Part shown: piece by piece, positions 6,854-13,258 of the stretch | Layout: every line of letters starts with the position of its first letter | Numbering within the stretch: position 1 is the stretch's first letter | DNA from: an uncultured Mucilaginibacter sp. | GTDB lineage: Bacteria > Bacteroidota > Bacteroidia > Sphingobacteriales > Sphingobacteriaceae | NCBI GenBank assembly: GCA_946479225.1 | Contig: CAMLFI010000029.1 | Coordinates: forward strand, 1 to 13,258 | Reading direction: 5' to 3' | DNA length: 13,258 bases | Position numbers and translations under genes: made by a program | Notes under the pieces: model-generated | Told to the model about the DNA's origin: nothing | Seen by the model: only the letters and a program-made list of their open reading frames with translations | The model's database searches: none

Positions 6854-7824
6854 TATTTTTTCCGTTCAGTAGTAAAACGTACCAATTGCTCAAGGCCGCG
6901 CCTGGCGTCGCTATCCGGAAAGGTATTTAAAATGGCAAAGGCTTCGTCCTGGTATTTTTTCATCTGTGTTTCGGCATATTGCAGCCCGCCGCGTTGATTA
7001 ACAAATGCTATAATGGCCGAGATCTTTTCGGGGTCGTCATTATGATTTTTTACCAGGCTGATCATTTTTTTCTTTTCTACCTTATCGCAGTTATTTAAAG
7101 CGTAAATAAGGGGCAGGGTAACCTTTTTCTCTTTAATATCAATTCCAACCGGTTTACCTACATCATCTGTGCCAAAATCAAACATATCATCCTTTATCTG
7201 GAAGGCTATGCCCGTTTTTTCGCCAAACAATCGCATCTTTTCAACTGTTTCAGCATTAGCTCCGGCAGATGATGCACCGCTGGCGCAGCAGGAAGCTAAA
7301 AGCGAAGCTGTTTTTTGGCGTATCACATCATAATACACATCTTCGCTAATATCCATTCGCCGCACTTTTTCTATCTGCAGCAATTCGCCCTCGCTCATTT
7401 GGCGTACGGCTTCTGATACGATCTTGAGCAAATCAAAATCGTTATGCTCAACGGATAGCAACAGGCCTTTTGACAACAGGAAATCGCCCACCAAAACAGC
7501 GATCTTGTTTTTCCATAAAGCGTTGATAGAGAAGAAACCACGGCGCTGATAAGAGTTATCTACCACGTCATCATGCACCAGCGAAGCGGTGTGTAGTAGC
7601 TCAACCAGGGCCGCGCCACGGTGGGTAGCATCAGTTATGCCACCACAAACACCGGCAGAAAAAAACACGAACATGGGCCGTATTTGTTTGCCTTTGCGTT
7701 TAACTATGTAATGGGTAATGCGGTCCAGCAGTGGCACCGAGCTTTGCATAGAGGCCTTGAATCGTTCCTCAAAAACGTCAATATCAGCGGCAATAGGTTG
7801 TTTTATGTCGTTAATACTCAGCAT
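6853..7824 (-). CDS. Long-chain (all-trans) polyprenyl diphosphate synthase
   Basis: A class I isoprenyl diphosphate synthase that adds isopentenyl units to an allylic primer, most likely making the side chain of menaquinone. The 323-residue protein has every family motif: GKQIRP (45-50), the first aspartate-rich motif DDVVD (85-89), the RR pair (94-95), KTASLLASC (171-179), QIKDDMFDFGTD (209-220, second aspartate-rich motif) and the DIKEKK region (229-234). Small residues before the first motif (HTASLVHDD) argue for a long product such as a hepta-, octa- or nonaprenyl chain; exact length cannot be read from sequence. The ATG at 7824 gives the usual N terminus. It is the first gene of the probable operon with terC, globin and cdaA. 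Its first 96 bases and promoter region are duplicated at 9634-9800. Confidence 0.94.
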   Translation of the reverse strand: MLSINDIKQPIAADIDVFEERFKASMQSSVPLLDRITHYIVKRKGKQIRPMFVFFSAGVCGGITDATHRGAALVELLHTASLVHDDVVDNSYQRRGFFSINALWKNKIAVLVGDFLLSKGLLLSVEHNDFDLLKIVSEAVRQMSEGELLQIEKVRRMDISEDVYYDVIRQKTASLLASCCASGASSAGANAETVEKMRLFGEKTGIAFQIKDDMFDFGTDDVGKPVGIDIKEKKVTLPLIYALNNCDKVEKKKMISLVKNHNDDPEKISAIIAFVNQRGGLQYAETQMKKYQDEAFAILNTFPDSDARRGLEQLVRFTTERKK

Positions 7825-7897
7825 CTAAAAATTACACAGGCCTTACGTGTTAATGGCTGTTATGCCGTAACAAACATAAGGTAAAAAAACTTTATCT
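7729..7897. repeat. Direct repeat, copy 1 (promoter and 5' end of the polyprenyl synthase gene)
   Basis: This 169-bp stretch recurs in the same orientation at 9634-9800. The copies differ by two substitutions (7846 C versus 9751 T; 7874 A versus 9779 G) and a 2-base length difference in the A-run at 7883-7890. Copy 1 comprises the first 32 codons of the polyprenyl synthase gene plus 73 bp upstream. Its two ends are sharp: outside them the similarity falls away at once. No short target duplication or terminal inverted repeat is apparent at the edges. Confidence 0.95.
7871..7878 (-). promoter_or_regulatory. Candidate -7 promoter box of the polyprenyl synthase operon
   Basis: On the minus strand this reads TATGTTTG, an exact TAnnTTTG match, 46 bp upstream of the ATG at 7824. 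The place where a -33 element should lie (about 7898-7905) falls at the border of the direct repeat, and no TTG is visible there. In the second repeat copy the equivalent box reads TATGCTTG and is damaged in the conserved TTTG. Confidence 0.45.
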
Positions 7898-8411
7898 GTG
7901 CTAACACCTCTGAGGTTTTAGTAGGCCGCAAATGAAAAGTTTTAATGCCGATGTTTTATTAACTTTTAGTAGGGGAATCATCAATGCCTCTACCTTCGAA
8001 TTCTTTTTGCCAGGTAAAAAATGTTACTCGCGGTATGTTTTATCGCGACTTTCAGCGGCTTTTTAATGAAGAAACATGACGAATGTCCCTCTTTCTTGAG
8101 GCCTGAAGTATAATAAAAAGAGTTACGGCCTCTTTAGTTTTCAGCAAAGGTTTTTAATTCAGTTCAATTATATACCTAACGCCATGTTAGACGAGTAAGG
8201 CATTGCCAAACGCATAGCGCAGCAGATTGAGGATGAATGATGTGTCGGAGATGGTAATTGGAGTAGTGTTAATATGCTACTTCCGCATTATTTAGGATGT
8301 TTTATTGATATTATTTAAATAAAAGGCAGCAATTGTTGTTATTTATTATACTTTTGAGTTGAGTAGCGGCTTTGTTTGTTGCTTGGTAAAATCAGTAAAT
8401 ATTCCCTTTTA
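7898..8411. other. Gene-poor, AT-rich gap upstream of the acyltransferase gene
   Basis: About 510 bp without a convincing gene. A short frame from the ATG at 8184 reads MLDE, then a TAA stop, then GIAKRIAQQIEDE before a TGA; it looks protein-like but is broken, and I cannot assign it. An inverted pair GAGGCC (8098-8103) and GGCCTC (8127-8132) has a 23-base spacer and is weak. TACTTTTG at 8349-8356 matches the -7 box TAnnTTTG and lies 55 bp before the acyltransferase ATG, but the nearest TTG triplets (8333, 8336) are too close to serve as -33. No RNA gene is recognisable. Confidence 0.5.
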
Positions 8412-9521
8412 ATGGATACACCACAAAGCGCGTCTGCGCAGCAAAAACCTGTTATAAAACTTGCAAACAGTAAGTTTAACACCATTCAATCCTTTCGCTT
8501 TATTGCGGCGTTTATGGTATTGATACTGCACAATATCTTATACACCTCAGAGCGGCTTGTAGATGCCGGTTATAACTACGAGCCTGGCAATAATGGTGTA
8601 GACCTTTTCTTTACCATAAGCGGGTTTGTAATGATTTGGGCATCGCAGAAGTTGATAGGACGGCCTGATGGATGGAAAGAATTTGGTTGGAAACGCATTT
8701 TAAGGGTGGTGCCGATTTACTGGCTTATAACTACTTTTAAATTGTTGGTGATGCTTAAATCTCCGGAGGTTGCGCTGCATTCCAAAATAGACGTGGTGTT
8801 TATTTTAAAATCTTACTTTTTTATACCTGCAAAAAATCCTGACAGCATGTTTATGCCATTTTATGGAGTGGGTTGGACATTGAATTTTGAAATGTTCTTT
8901 TACCTAATGTTTGCTATAGCCTTGGCACTTAAAATAAAGCCATTGCCTTTTTTAGCCTGCATATTTATTCCGCTTGGAGCGCTTTCGTTCTTTGTAACTC
9001 CGCAGTGGCCTGATGCTTTAGCTTTTTACGCAAACATAAGGGTACTTAACTTTTTGTATGGTTTAATTGCAGCTACCCTTATTTTAAATAACAAATTGAT
9101 ATCAGGTAAGTTTGCCGCGGCTTTTATAGTTGTGGGGTTGCTCGCGATTACAATACCGCATTTATATGGAGGCGTGAGTATTCCGCAGTTTAACTTTATC
9201 GCGGTGGGTATAGCTACTTTTCTTATCGTTTATGGGGGCGCGTGTATTGAACCTTATATTGGAAGCAAAATACCAGGTTGGCTAATTTACTGGGGTACAG
9301 CATCATACTCACTGTATTTAATACACCCTACGGCCAGCCCTGTTGGCCCAACCATTATGAAGAAGTTGAATATTATTCAGCCAATACCATCCATTGTATT
9401 AGGGATGTCGATTAGTTTAATTGCTGCGGTAATTTTCTATAATTTCTGTGAGAAACCTTTAACTAAGCTTTTAAGCAAACTAACGGCTGATAAAAAACAT
9501 ATTGCTGTACCTGCTACATAA
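8412..9521 (+). CDS. Acyltransferase-3 (AT3) family integral membrane O-acyltransferase
   Basis: A multi-pass membrane protein of 369 residues that would transfer an acetyl or other acyl group to a surface sugar or lipid, as OafA-like and exopolysaccharide acyltransferases do. The AT3 signature R-x10-H is exact (R29 to H40 in SFRFIAAFMVLILHN), followed by NGVDLFFTISGFVM and WKRILRVVPIYWL, the usual landmarks at the ends of helices 1-3. About ten hydrophobic segments follow, and YSLYLIHP is the typical penultimate motif. I place the start at the ATG at 8412 (MDTPQSASAQ); the frame is open back to a TTG at 8376, but the twelve extra residues are not needed by the family. The acceptor substrate is unknown. 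The gene stands alone on its strand between two gene-poor gaps, both inside a pair of direct repeats, and by eye is more AT-rich than neighbouring genes, suggesting it arrived there as a unit. Confidence 0.9.
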   Translation: MDTPQSASAQQKPVIKLANSKFNTIQSFRFIAAFMVLILHNILYTSERLVDAGYNYEPGNNGVDLFFTISGFVMIWASQKLIGRPDGWKEFGWKRILRVVPIYWLITTFKLLVMLKSPEVALHSKIDVVFILKSYFFIPAKNPDSMFMPFYGVGWTLNFEMFFYLMFAIALALKIKPLPFLACIFIPLGALSFFVTPQWPDALAFYANIRVLNFLYGLIAATLILNNKLISGKFAAAFIVVGLLAITIPHLYGGVSIPQFNFIAVGIATFLIVYGGACIEPYIGSKIPGWLIYWGTASYSLYLIHPTASPVGPTIMKKLNIIQPIPSIVLGMSISLIAAVIFYNFCEKPLTKLLSKLTADKKHIAVPAT

Positions 9522-9522
9522 G

Positions 9523-9564
9523 AACATCTGTATTATCTCTTTAAAAAAATAACACGGATGTTTT
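9523..9564 (+). terminator. Possible weak terminator after the acyltransferase gene
   Basis: AACATCTGT (9523-9531) can pair with ACGGATGTT (9554-9562) through nine base pairs including one G-U. The loop is long (22 bases) and only four Ts mark the 3' end. It begins one base after the stop codon. Position fits a terminator; the stem is weak. Confidence 0.35.
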
Positions 9565-9603
9565 AGAGAAATGTAGGCTCCCACCGACGATTATTTTTTG
9601 CGT

Positions 9604-9729
9604 CTAATTCGTTTCTAAGCTGTGGTGCAACACCAGTGGCACCGAGCTTTGCATAGAGGCCTTGAATCGTTCCTCAAAAACGTCAATATCAGCGGCAATA
9701 GGTTGTTTTATGTCGTTAATACTCAGCAT
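9604..9729 (-). pseudogene. 5' fragment of the polyprenyl diphosphate synthase gene
   Basis: On the minus strand, the ATG at 9729 opens a frame identical for its first 32 residues to the intact polyprenyl synthase at 6853-7824 (MLSINDIKQPIAADIDVFEE onwards, to SSVPL). At the repeat border it changes to unrelated codons, VLHHSLETN, and stops at TAG (9604-9606) after 41 residues. It lacks both aspartate-rich motifs and cannot be an enzyme. The upstream -7 box carries a change in its conserved TTTG, so it is probably not expressed well. It is best read as a by-product of the duplication or insertion that created the direct repeats. Confidence 0.85.
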
Positions 9730-9800
9730 CTAAAAATTACACAGGCCTTATGTGTTAATGGCTGTTATGCCGTAACAAGCATAAGGTAAAAAATTTATCT
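9634..9800. repeat. Direct repeat, copy 2 (distal copy)
   Basis: A 167-bp copy of 7729-7897 offset by 1905 bp, same orientation, with two substitutions and a 2-base shorter A-run. It occupies much of the gene-poor gap between the acyltransferase and fucosidase genes. The change at 9779 turns the -7 box TATGTTTG into TATGCTTG. Low divergence suggests the duplication is fairly recent or kept alike by recombination; the substitutions argue against a simple assembly error. Confidence 0.95.
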
Positions 9801-9995
9801 AAAGTAGTTGGAACAGGCTTTTAGTTCAGCTTAAATGCCGGGGGTATTGCTCTTTTTAATTTTTTGTTGATCGGCTCTGTGTATTTTACATATCCAATAT
9901 GGAATATTTTGCTTAATAGATTTTTAAGCTAATTGCTCGAAAAATAAGTAATTTGGGGCCACCAATTTTGATTCCAACAACCAATTAGTAATAAA
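9801..9995. other. AT-rich leader region of the fucosidase gene
   Basis: This 195-bp stretch holds no gene. TAATTTG at 9949-9955 and TATTTTG at 9905-9911 each resemble the -7 box but have one spacer base too few, and neither has a TTG at the proper distance. Just past the repeat, AGGCTTTTAGT (9815-9825) resembles AGGTTTTAGT (7913-7922) at nearly the same distance from the repeat end, which may be a decayed extension of the duplication or chance. Confidence 0.35.
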
Positions 9996-12464
9996 ATGAA
10001 GAAGTTATTCTTACTACCTCTATTAATTATATCGACCATTGGCTTTGCGCAAACAAAGCAGAGCATGAAGCTCTGGTATAAAATGCCTGCCGGCAAAACC
10101 TGGGAAAATGCTTTGCCTATTGGGAATGGCCATCAAGGTGCCATGATCTATGGAAATGTCGAAAAGGAAACTATCCAGCTTAATGAGCACACGGTTTGGA
10201 GCGGTGGCCCCAACCGTAATGATAACCCGATGGCATTAGATTCATTGGCCCTGATACGGAAATATATATTTGAAGGGAAAAGAAAAGAGGCGGAGAAAAC
10301 CGCGGGCAAAGCCATTATTACAAAACTGTCTCATGGCCAAAAATTTGAACCGGTAGGGAGTCTTCAATTAGCTTTTGCCGGACATGATAAGTTTTCAAAT
10401 TATTACAGGGAGTTAGATATTGAAAGAGCTGTTACAAAAACGTCATACACGGTTGATGATGTAACCTATACCCGCGAAGCGATAGCATCGTTTCCAGACC
10501 GTGTTGTTACAATGCGATTAACGGCAAGTAAGCCAGGCAAACTTTCTTTTACGGCTAGTTTTACCACGCCTCAAACAAGAGCGACAATTAAAACAACACC
10601 CGCTAAAGAACTAACCATTTTCGGGGTTACTTCTGACCATGAAACGGTTAAAGGCATGGTGAATTACAAAGGGATTGTAAGAATGAAACTGGAGGGCGGC
10701 GACTTAACATCAAATGATACTTCGCTCACAGTAAAAAATGCGAATGCGGTAACTATCTATATTTCTATTGCTACTAACTTTAATAACTACCATGATGTTA
10801 GCGGCGATCAGGACAAAAGAGCGTTGGATTATTTGAACAAGGCTTATGTAAAGTCCTTTGCAGCTATGTTGCCTGCCCACGTAGCAGCTTATCAAAAATA
10901 TTTTAACAGGGTAAAACTTAATTTGGGCGTTAGTGATGCGGCAGCTGCCGCTTTGCCTACGGATGAAAGGCTGAAGAATTTTAATACCACCAACGATCAA
11001 TCTTTTGCGGCGCTTTATTATCAATTTGGCCGTTATCTTTTGATCTCTTCTTCGCAGCCCGGCGGACAGGCAGCCAACCTGCAAGGTATATGGAATGATA
11101 AGCTCAAAGCATCATGGGATAGCAAGTACACTGTTAACATTAACGCAGAAATGAACTACTGGCCCGCAGAGAAAACAAACCTGCCCGAAATGCATTTGCC
11201 ATTTATTGAGATGGTGAAAGACATGTCAATAGCCGGCCAAAAAACAGCGAAGGATATGTATGGCGCCCGTGGTTGGGTGGCCCATCATAATACAGATATT
11301 TGGCGTGCTACCGGCGCAATTGATGGCGCTACCTATGGCTTATGGAACGGTACCGGCGGTTGGACCAGCCAGCACCTTTGGGAGCATTATTTATATAGTG
11401 GTGATAAGGCTTATCTGGCGTCTATATACCCGGTAATGAAGGGTGCAGCAACTTTTTATGTTGATTATTTGGTGGAGCATCCGCAATACAAATGGCTGGT
11501 AGTTGCTCCGGATGAATCGCCGGAGAACCCATCAAAGCAACACCAGAACTCCGCGGTTGATGCAGGGGTAACCATGACCAACCAGATAGTTTTTGAATTA
11601 CTAAGCTCTACTATAAAAGCGGCAGAGGCTTTAAAGAAAGATGCCAAGTTTATTGATACCTTAAAGGCGATAAGAAAACGCCTGCCGCCTATGCACATTG
11701 GACAATATGGCCAGTTACAAGAGTGGCTGGATGATGTTGATGATCCGAAAGATAATCACAGGCATATTTCTCACCTGTATGGTTTATTTCCGTCAAATCA
11801 GATCTCGCCTCTCCGCACACCACAATTGGCCAGCGCTGCTAAAACTACATTAACGCATCGCGGCGATGTTTCTACCGGATGGAGCATGGGCTGGAAAGTT
11901 AACTGGTGGGCAAAAATGCTGGATGGCAACCACGCATATAAACTAATTCAAAACCAGCTTACACCGGTTGGTTCTGGTGGCCGTGGCAGCGGTGGTACTT
12001 ATAATAACCTATTTGATGCCCACCCGCCGTTCCAGATAGACGGTAACTTCGGCTGTACATCGGGTATTACAGAAATGCTGATGCAAAGCGAAAACGGCGA
12101 AGTGCATTTGCTTCCGGCGCTTCCGGATGTTTGGCAAAATGGTAGCATTAGCGGCATCCGTGCTATGGGCGGTTTCCAAATTGTAAGTTTAGAATGGAAG
12201 GATTCAAAGCTGGTAAAGGCGGTAATCAAATCTACGTTGGGCGGTAATTTAAGATTACGGGCACCTAACGCGATCAAAGTGGCTGCGGGAACGCCGTTGA
12301 AAAAGGCAACAGGCAAAAACTCAAATGTGTTTTTCCAGGTTGAGGATACACCTGCAGCGATCATATCTGAAAAGGCAACTATCACTCCACTGACATTGAA
12401 AGAGACTATGGTTTATGACCTGCCAACAACAGCAGGCAAAACCTATACGTTGGTGGCAAAGTAA
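9996..12464 (+). CDS. Secreted GH95 alpha-L-fucosidase (or alpha-L-galactosidase)
   Basis: A glycoside hydrolase of family 95, 822 residues, which removes alpha-linked L-fucose (some members L-galactose) from glycans by an inverting mechanism. The signal peptide [18 protein letters not shown] is followed by Q19, so the enzyme acts in the periplasm or outside. The N-terminal beta-domain opens with [20 protein letters not shown] and [11 protein letters not shown], strongly typical of GH95. In the (alpha/alpha)6 barrel, [10 protein letters not shown] supplies N381 and N383, APDESPENP contains E510 as the likely general acid, and QIDGNFG contains D682; these correspond to the Asn/Asn/Glu/Asp set defined in Bifidobacterium AfcA. 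Length is normal and no residue seems missing. The gene is alone: no SusC/SusD pair, sulfatase or sensor lies beside it in this window, although many GH95 genes of this phylum sit in polysaccharide utilisation loci. A hairpin terminator follows. Confidence 0.94.
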   Translation: MKKLFLLPLLIISTIGFAQTKQSMKLWYKMPAGKTWENALPIGNGHQGAMIYGNVEKETIQLNEHTVWSGGPNRNDNPMALDSLALIRKYIFEGKRKEAEKTAGKAIITKLSHGQKFEPVGSLQLAFAGHDKFSNYYRELDIERAVTKTSYTVDDVTYTREAIASFPDRVVTMRLTASKPGKLSFTASFTTPQTRATIKTTPAKELTIFGVTSDHETVKGMVNYKGIVRMKLEGGDLTSNDTSLTVKNANAVTIYISIATNFNNYHDVSGDQDKRALDYLNKAYVKSFAAMLPAHVAAYQKYFNRVKLNLGVSDAAAAALPTDERLKNFNTTNDQSFAALYYQFGRYLLISSSQPGGQAANLQGIWNDKLKASWDSKYTVNINAEMNYWPAEKTNLPEMHLPFIEMVKDMSIAGQKTAKDMYGARGWVAHHNTDIWRATGAIDGATYGLWNGTGGWTSQHLWEHYLYSGDKAYLASIYPVMKGAATFYVDYLVEHPQYKWLVVAPDESPENPSKQHQNSAVDAGVTMTNQIVFELLSSTIKAAEALKKDAKFIDTLKAIRKRLPPMHIGQYGQLQEWLDDVDDPKDNHRHISHLYGLFPSNQISPLRTPQLASAAKTTLTHRGDVSTGWSMGWKVNWWAKMLDGNHAYKLIQNQLTPVGSGGRGSGGTYNNLFDAHPPFQIDGNFGCTSGITEMLMQSENGEVHLLPALPDVWQNGSISGIRAMGGFQIVSLEWKDSKLVKAVIKSTLGGNLRLRAPNAIKVAAGTPLKKATGKNSNVFFQVEDTPAAIISEKATITPLTLKETMVYDLPTTAGKTYTLVAK

Positions 12465-12500
12465 ATTGCCCCCATCAAAATAATTAAACGACAAAAATTT

Positions 12501-12532
12501 AACAAGCCTGCAATGAAAATTGCAGGCTTGTT
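12501..12532. terminator. Bidirectional hairpin terminator between the fucosidase and DUF1905 genes
   Basis: A perfect 14-bp stem (12501-12514 with 12519-12532, AACAAGCCTGCAAT and its complement) closes over a GAAA tetraloop. The plus strand continues with TTTGCTTT; on the minus strand the stem is followed by AAATTTTTGTCG. Position 37 bp after the fucosidase stop and 4 bp beyond the stop of the convergent gene lets it serve both. Confidence 0.88.
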
Positions 12533-12536
12533 TGCT

Positions 12537-13019
12537 TTAAGGCTTGTCGCGGGCCATAAACCTGTTCTTACCGAGCAGAAAACCAATTGCCAGTTTTATA
12601 TTTTTCTCCCGGGTTTCAGCAGTCTTTAAATTAGCTATATAACGAATGATCTCCTTCTGCCTGGAAGGCGGTAATCCCTGAAAGATGGCGTGTGCTTCTT
12701 TGTTTTGAGCCAGTGCTTTTATAAGATCGGGATGGGGGTGTAGCGTGCGGTCGCGCCGATCAAACTCGATCGATACTTCTATAATTTCGCCTATCTTTTT
12801 GGGCGAATTGGATAGCATAGTGGTATTGATGTATAAACGCCACTCTCCCTGGTAGCGTAGCAGCGTCTGTTCGTATGGCTTTCCGTTTACCAATCCGCAC
12901 ACCGGAATATGCCCCTTATCTTTTCCGGCATCTTTAAATAATGCTGCTAGCATAGCCTCCGGGACAAAAACGAAAGGGTTTATTCCGATGATATCTAGCT
13001 TAGCTTTAAAAGTTTGCAT
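12537..13019 (-). CDS. DUF1905 plus YdeI/OmdA-domain protein
   Basis: A soluble protein of 160 residues with two small conserved domains. Residues about 3-85 fit DUF1905, a small beta-barrel-like domain (KAKLDIIGINPFVFVP, GLVNGKPYEQTLL, IIEVSIEFDRRDR). Residues about 95-155 fit the YdeI/OmdA (bacteriocin-protection, OmpD-associated) domain: DLIKALAQNKEAHAIFQGLPPS, then IANLKTAETREKNI. The biochemical role of this family is not established, and the OmdA name does not imply such a function here. The frame extends to a TTG at 13028, three codons upstream, but I prefer the ATG at 13019 (MQTFKAKLDI). TATCTTG just upstream is a near match to a -7 box. A perfect palindrome lies 59 bp upstream of the start and could be an operator. 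Confidence 0.85.
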   Translation of the reverse strand: MQTFKAKLDIIGINPFVFVPEAMLAALFKDAGKDKGHIPVCGLVNGKPYEQTLLRYQGEWRLYINTTMLSNSPKKIGEIIEVSIEFDRRDRTLHPHPDLIKALAQNKEAHAIFQGLPPSRQKEIIRYIANLKTAETREKNIKLAIGFLLGKNRFMARDKP

Positions 13020-13077
13020 GTGCTGCAAGATACAGCTTGCACAACATTATTTATAAACGAAAAATACAGTTTTGTTT

Positions 13078-13105
13078 ACTCAATTGCAGTTAACTGCAAT
13101 TGAGT
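13078..13105. repeat. Perfect 28-bp palindrome between the DUF1905 gene and tRNA-Ser
   Basis: The half-site ACTCAATTGCAGTT is followed at once by its exact reverse complement, with the centre between 13091 and 13092 and no spacer. As RNA it would give a 12-bp stem with a TTAA loop, but neither side is followed by a T-run, so it does not look like a terminator. It lies 59 bp upstream of the DUF1905 start and 27 bp from the tRNA terminator. It may be a dimeric regulator site or a cruciform-forming element. Confidence 0.8.
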
Positions 13106-13129
13106 TTCAAGATGATATTTATATCTAAC

Positions 13130-13161
13130 AAAAAAATGCTGCGTAAAATTGGCAGCATTTT
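13130..13161 (-). terminator. Rho-independent terminator of tRNA-Ser
   Basis: On the minus strand, 13161-13152 (AAAATGCTGC) pairs with 13142-13133 (GCAGCATTTT) over ten base pairs around a 9-base loop, and the transcript runs into seven consecutive Us (13136-13130). It starts 9 bp after the tRNA 3' end. Confidence 0.85.
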
Positions 13162-13170
13162 CAATTTGTG

Positions 13171-13258
13171 CGGAGAGGGAGGGATTCGAACCCTCGATAC
13201 ACTTTTGGCGTATACACACTTTCCAGGCGTGCTCTTTCGACCACTCAGACACCTCTCC
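13171..13258 (-). tRNA. tRNA-Ser, anticodon GGA
   Basis: Read on the minus strand, the 88-nt gene begins GGAGAGGTGTCTGAGTGG and ends CCTCTCC plus discriminator G. The 7-bp acceptor stem is perfect. The anticodon arm CACGC-CTGGAAA-GTGTG presents GGA, reading UCC and UCU serine codons. The long variable arm (ATACGCC...AGTGTAT region) is the class II mark of tRNA-Ser, and GGGTTCGAATCCC forms a standard T arm. CCA is not encoded. The 5' end falls exactly at the window edge, so its promoter is not visible. Confidence 0.96.

Noticed and set aside
6854..6900. yybP-ykoY manganese riboswitch ahead of terC
   Set aside because: The terC start overlaps the upstream gene's stop codon, leaving no untranslated leader for a riboswitch.
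8098..8132. GAGGCC/GGCCTC inverted pair as a terminator or regulatory hairpin
   Set aside because: The stem is only six base pairs with a 23-base loop and no T-run; it is likely to be chance.
8376..8411. TTG start for the acyltransferase, adding 12 residues
   Set aside because: The ATG at 8412 gives a normal AT3 N terminus and the extra residues match nothing in the family.
7729..9800. Composite transposon or IS element
   Set aside because: No transposase, terminal inverted repeats or target-site duplication is visible; the repeats are parts of a chromosomal gene, not insertion sequences.
13171..13258. tRNA-Ser as an integration site for a genomic island
   Set aside because: No integrase gene and no repeated tRNA 3' end is present within the window.

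Overview
The window comes from a Bacteroidota genome, most likely Sphingobacteriaceae of the Mucilaginibacter/Pedobacter type. The evidence is a TAnnTTTG-type -7 promoter box, the lack of Shine-Dalgarno sequences, a glgA-glgC pair of Bacteroidota style, small secreted proteins ending their signal peptide in NAQ or FAQ, and a secreted GH95 fucosidase. The genus is inferred from protein style, not demonstrated.

Layout. Positions 1-2660 (+) hold the 3' part of a glycogen synthase gene and a complete ADP-glucose pyrophosphorylase gene, closed by a very strong hairpin terminator (2680-2718). Next come a small two-helix membrane protein (2754-2975, -) and a small secreted protein with a threefold NMPI motif (3115-3501, +). 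From 3504 to 7824 the minus strand carries a membrane fatty acid hydroxylase/sterol desaturase with its own promoter, then a likely operon read from 7824 downwards: long-chain polyprenyl diphosphate synthase, TerC-family metal exporter (start and stop codons overlap), group II truncated hemoglobin and CdaA-type diadenylate cyclase. After a gene-poor gap come an acyltransferase-3 membrane protein (8412-9521, +), a second gene-poor gap, a secreted GH95 alpha-L-fucosidase (9996-12464, +), a convergent DUF1905/OmdA protein (12537-13019, -) and tRNA-Ser(GGA) (13171-13258, -) with its terminator.

The genes serve several separate jobs: glycogen synthesis (glgA and glgC act in consecutive steps), isoprenoid chains for quinones, metal export, c-di-AMP signalling, surface or lipid acylation, and fucoside breakdown. 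No SusC/SusD pair, regulator, integrase, transposase, CRISPR array or defence system is visible.

The most unusual structure is a near-identical direct repeat of about 168 bp (7729-7897 and 9634-9800). It contains the promoter and first 32 codons of the polyprenyl synthase gene and brackets the acyltransferase gene with its non-coding flanks. The distal copy is a dead 5' fragment whose -7 box is altered. This looks like the scar of an insertion or duplication that placed the acyltransferase there. A second notable element is a perfect 28-bp palindrome (13078-13105) between the DUF1905 gene and the tRNA. I found no convincing new multi-gene system.
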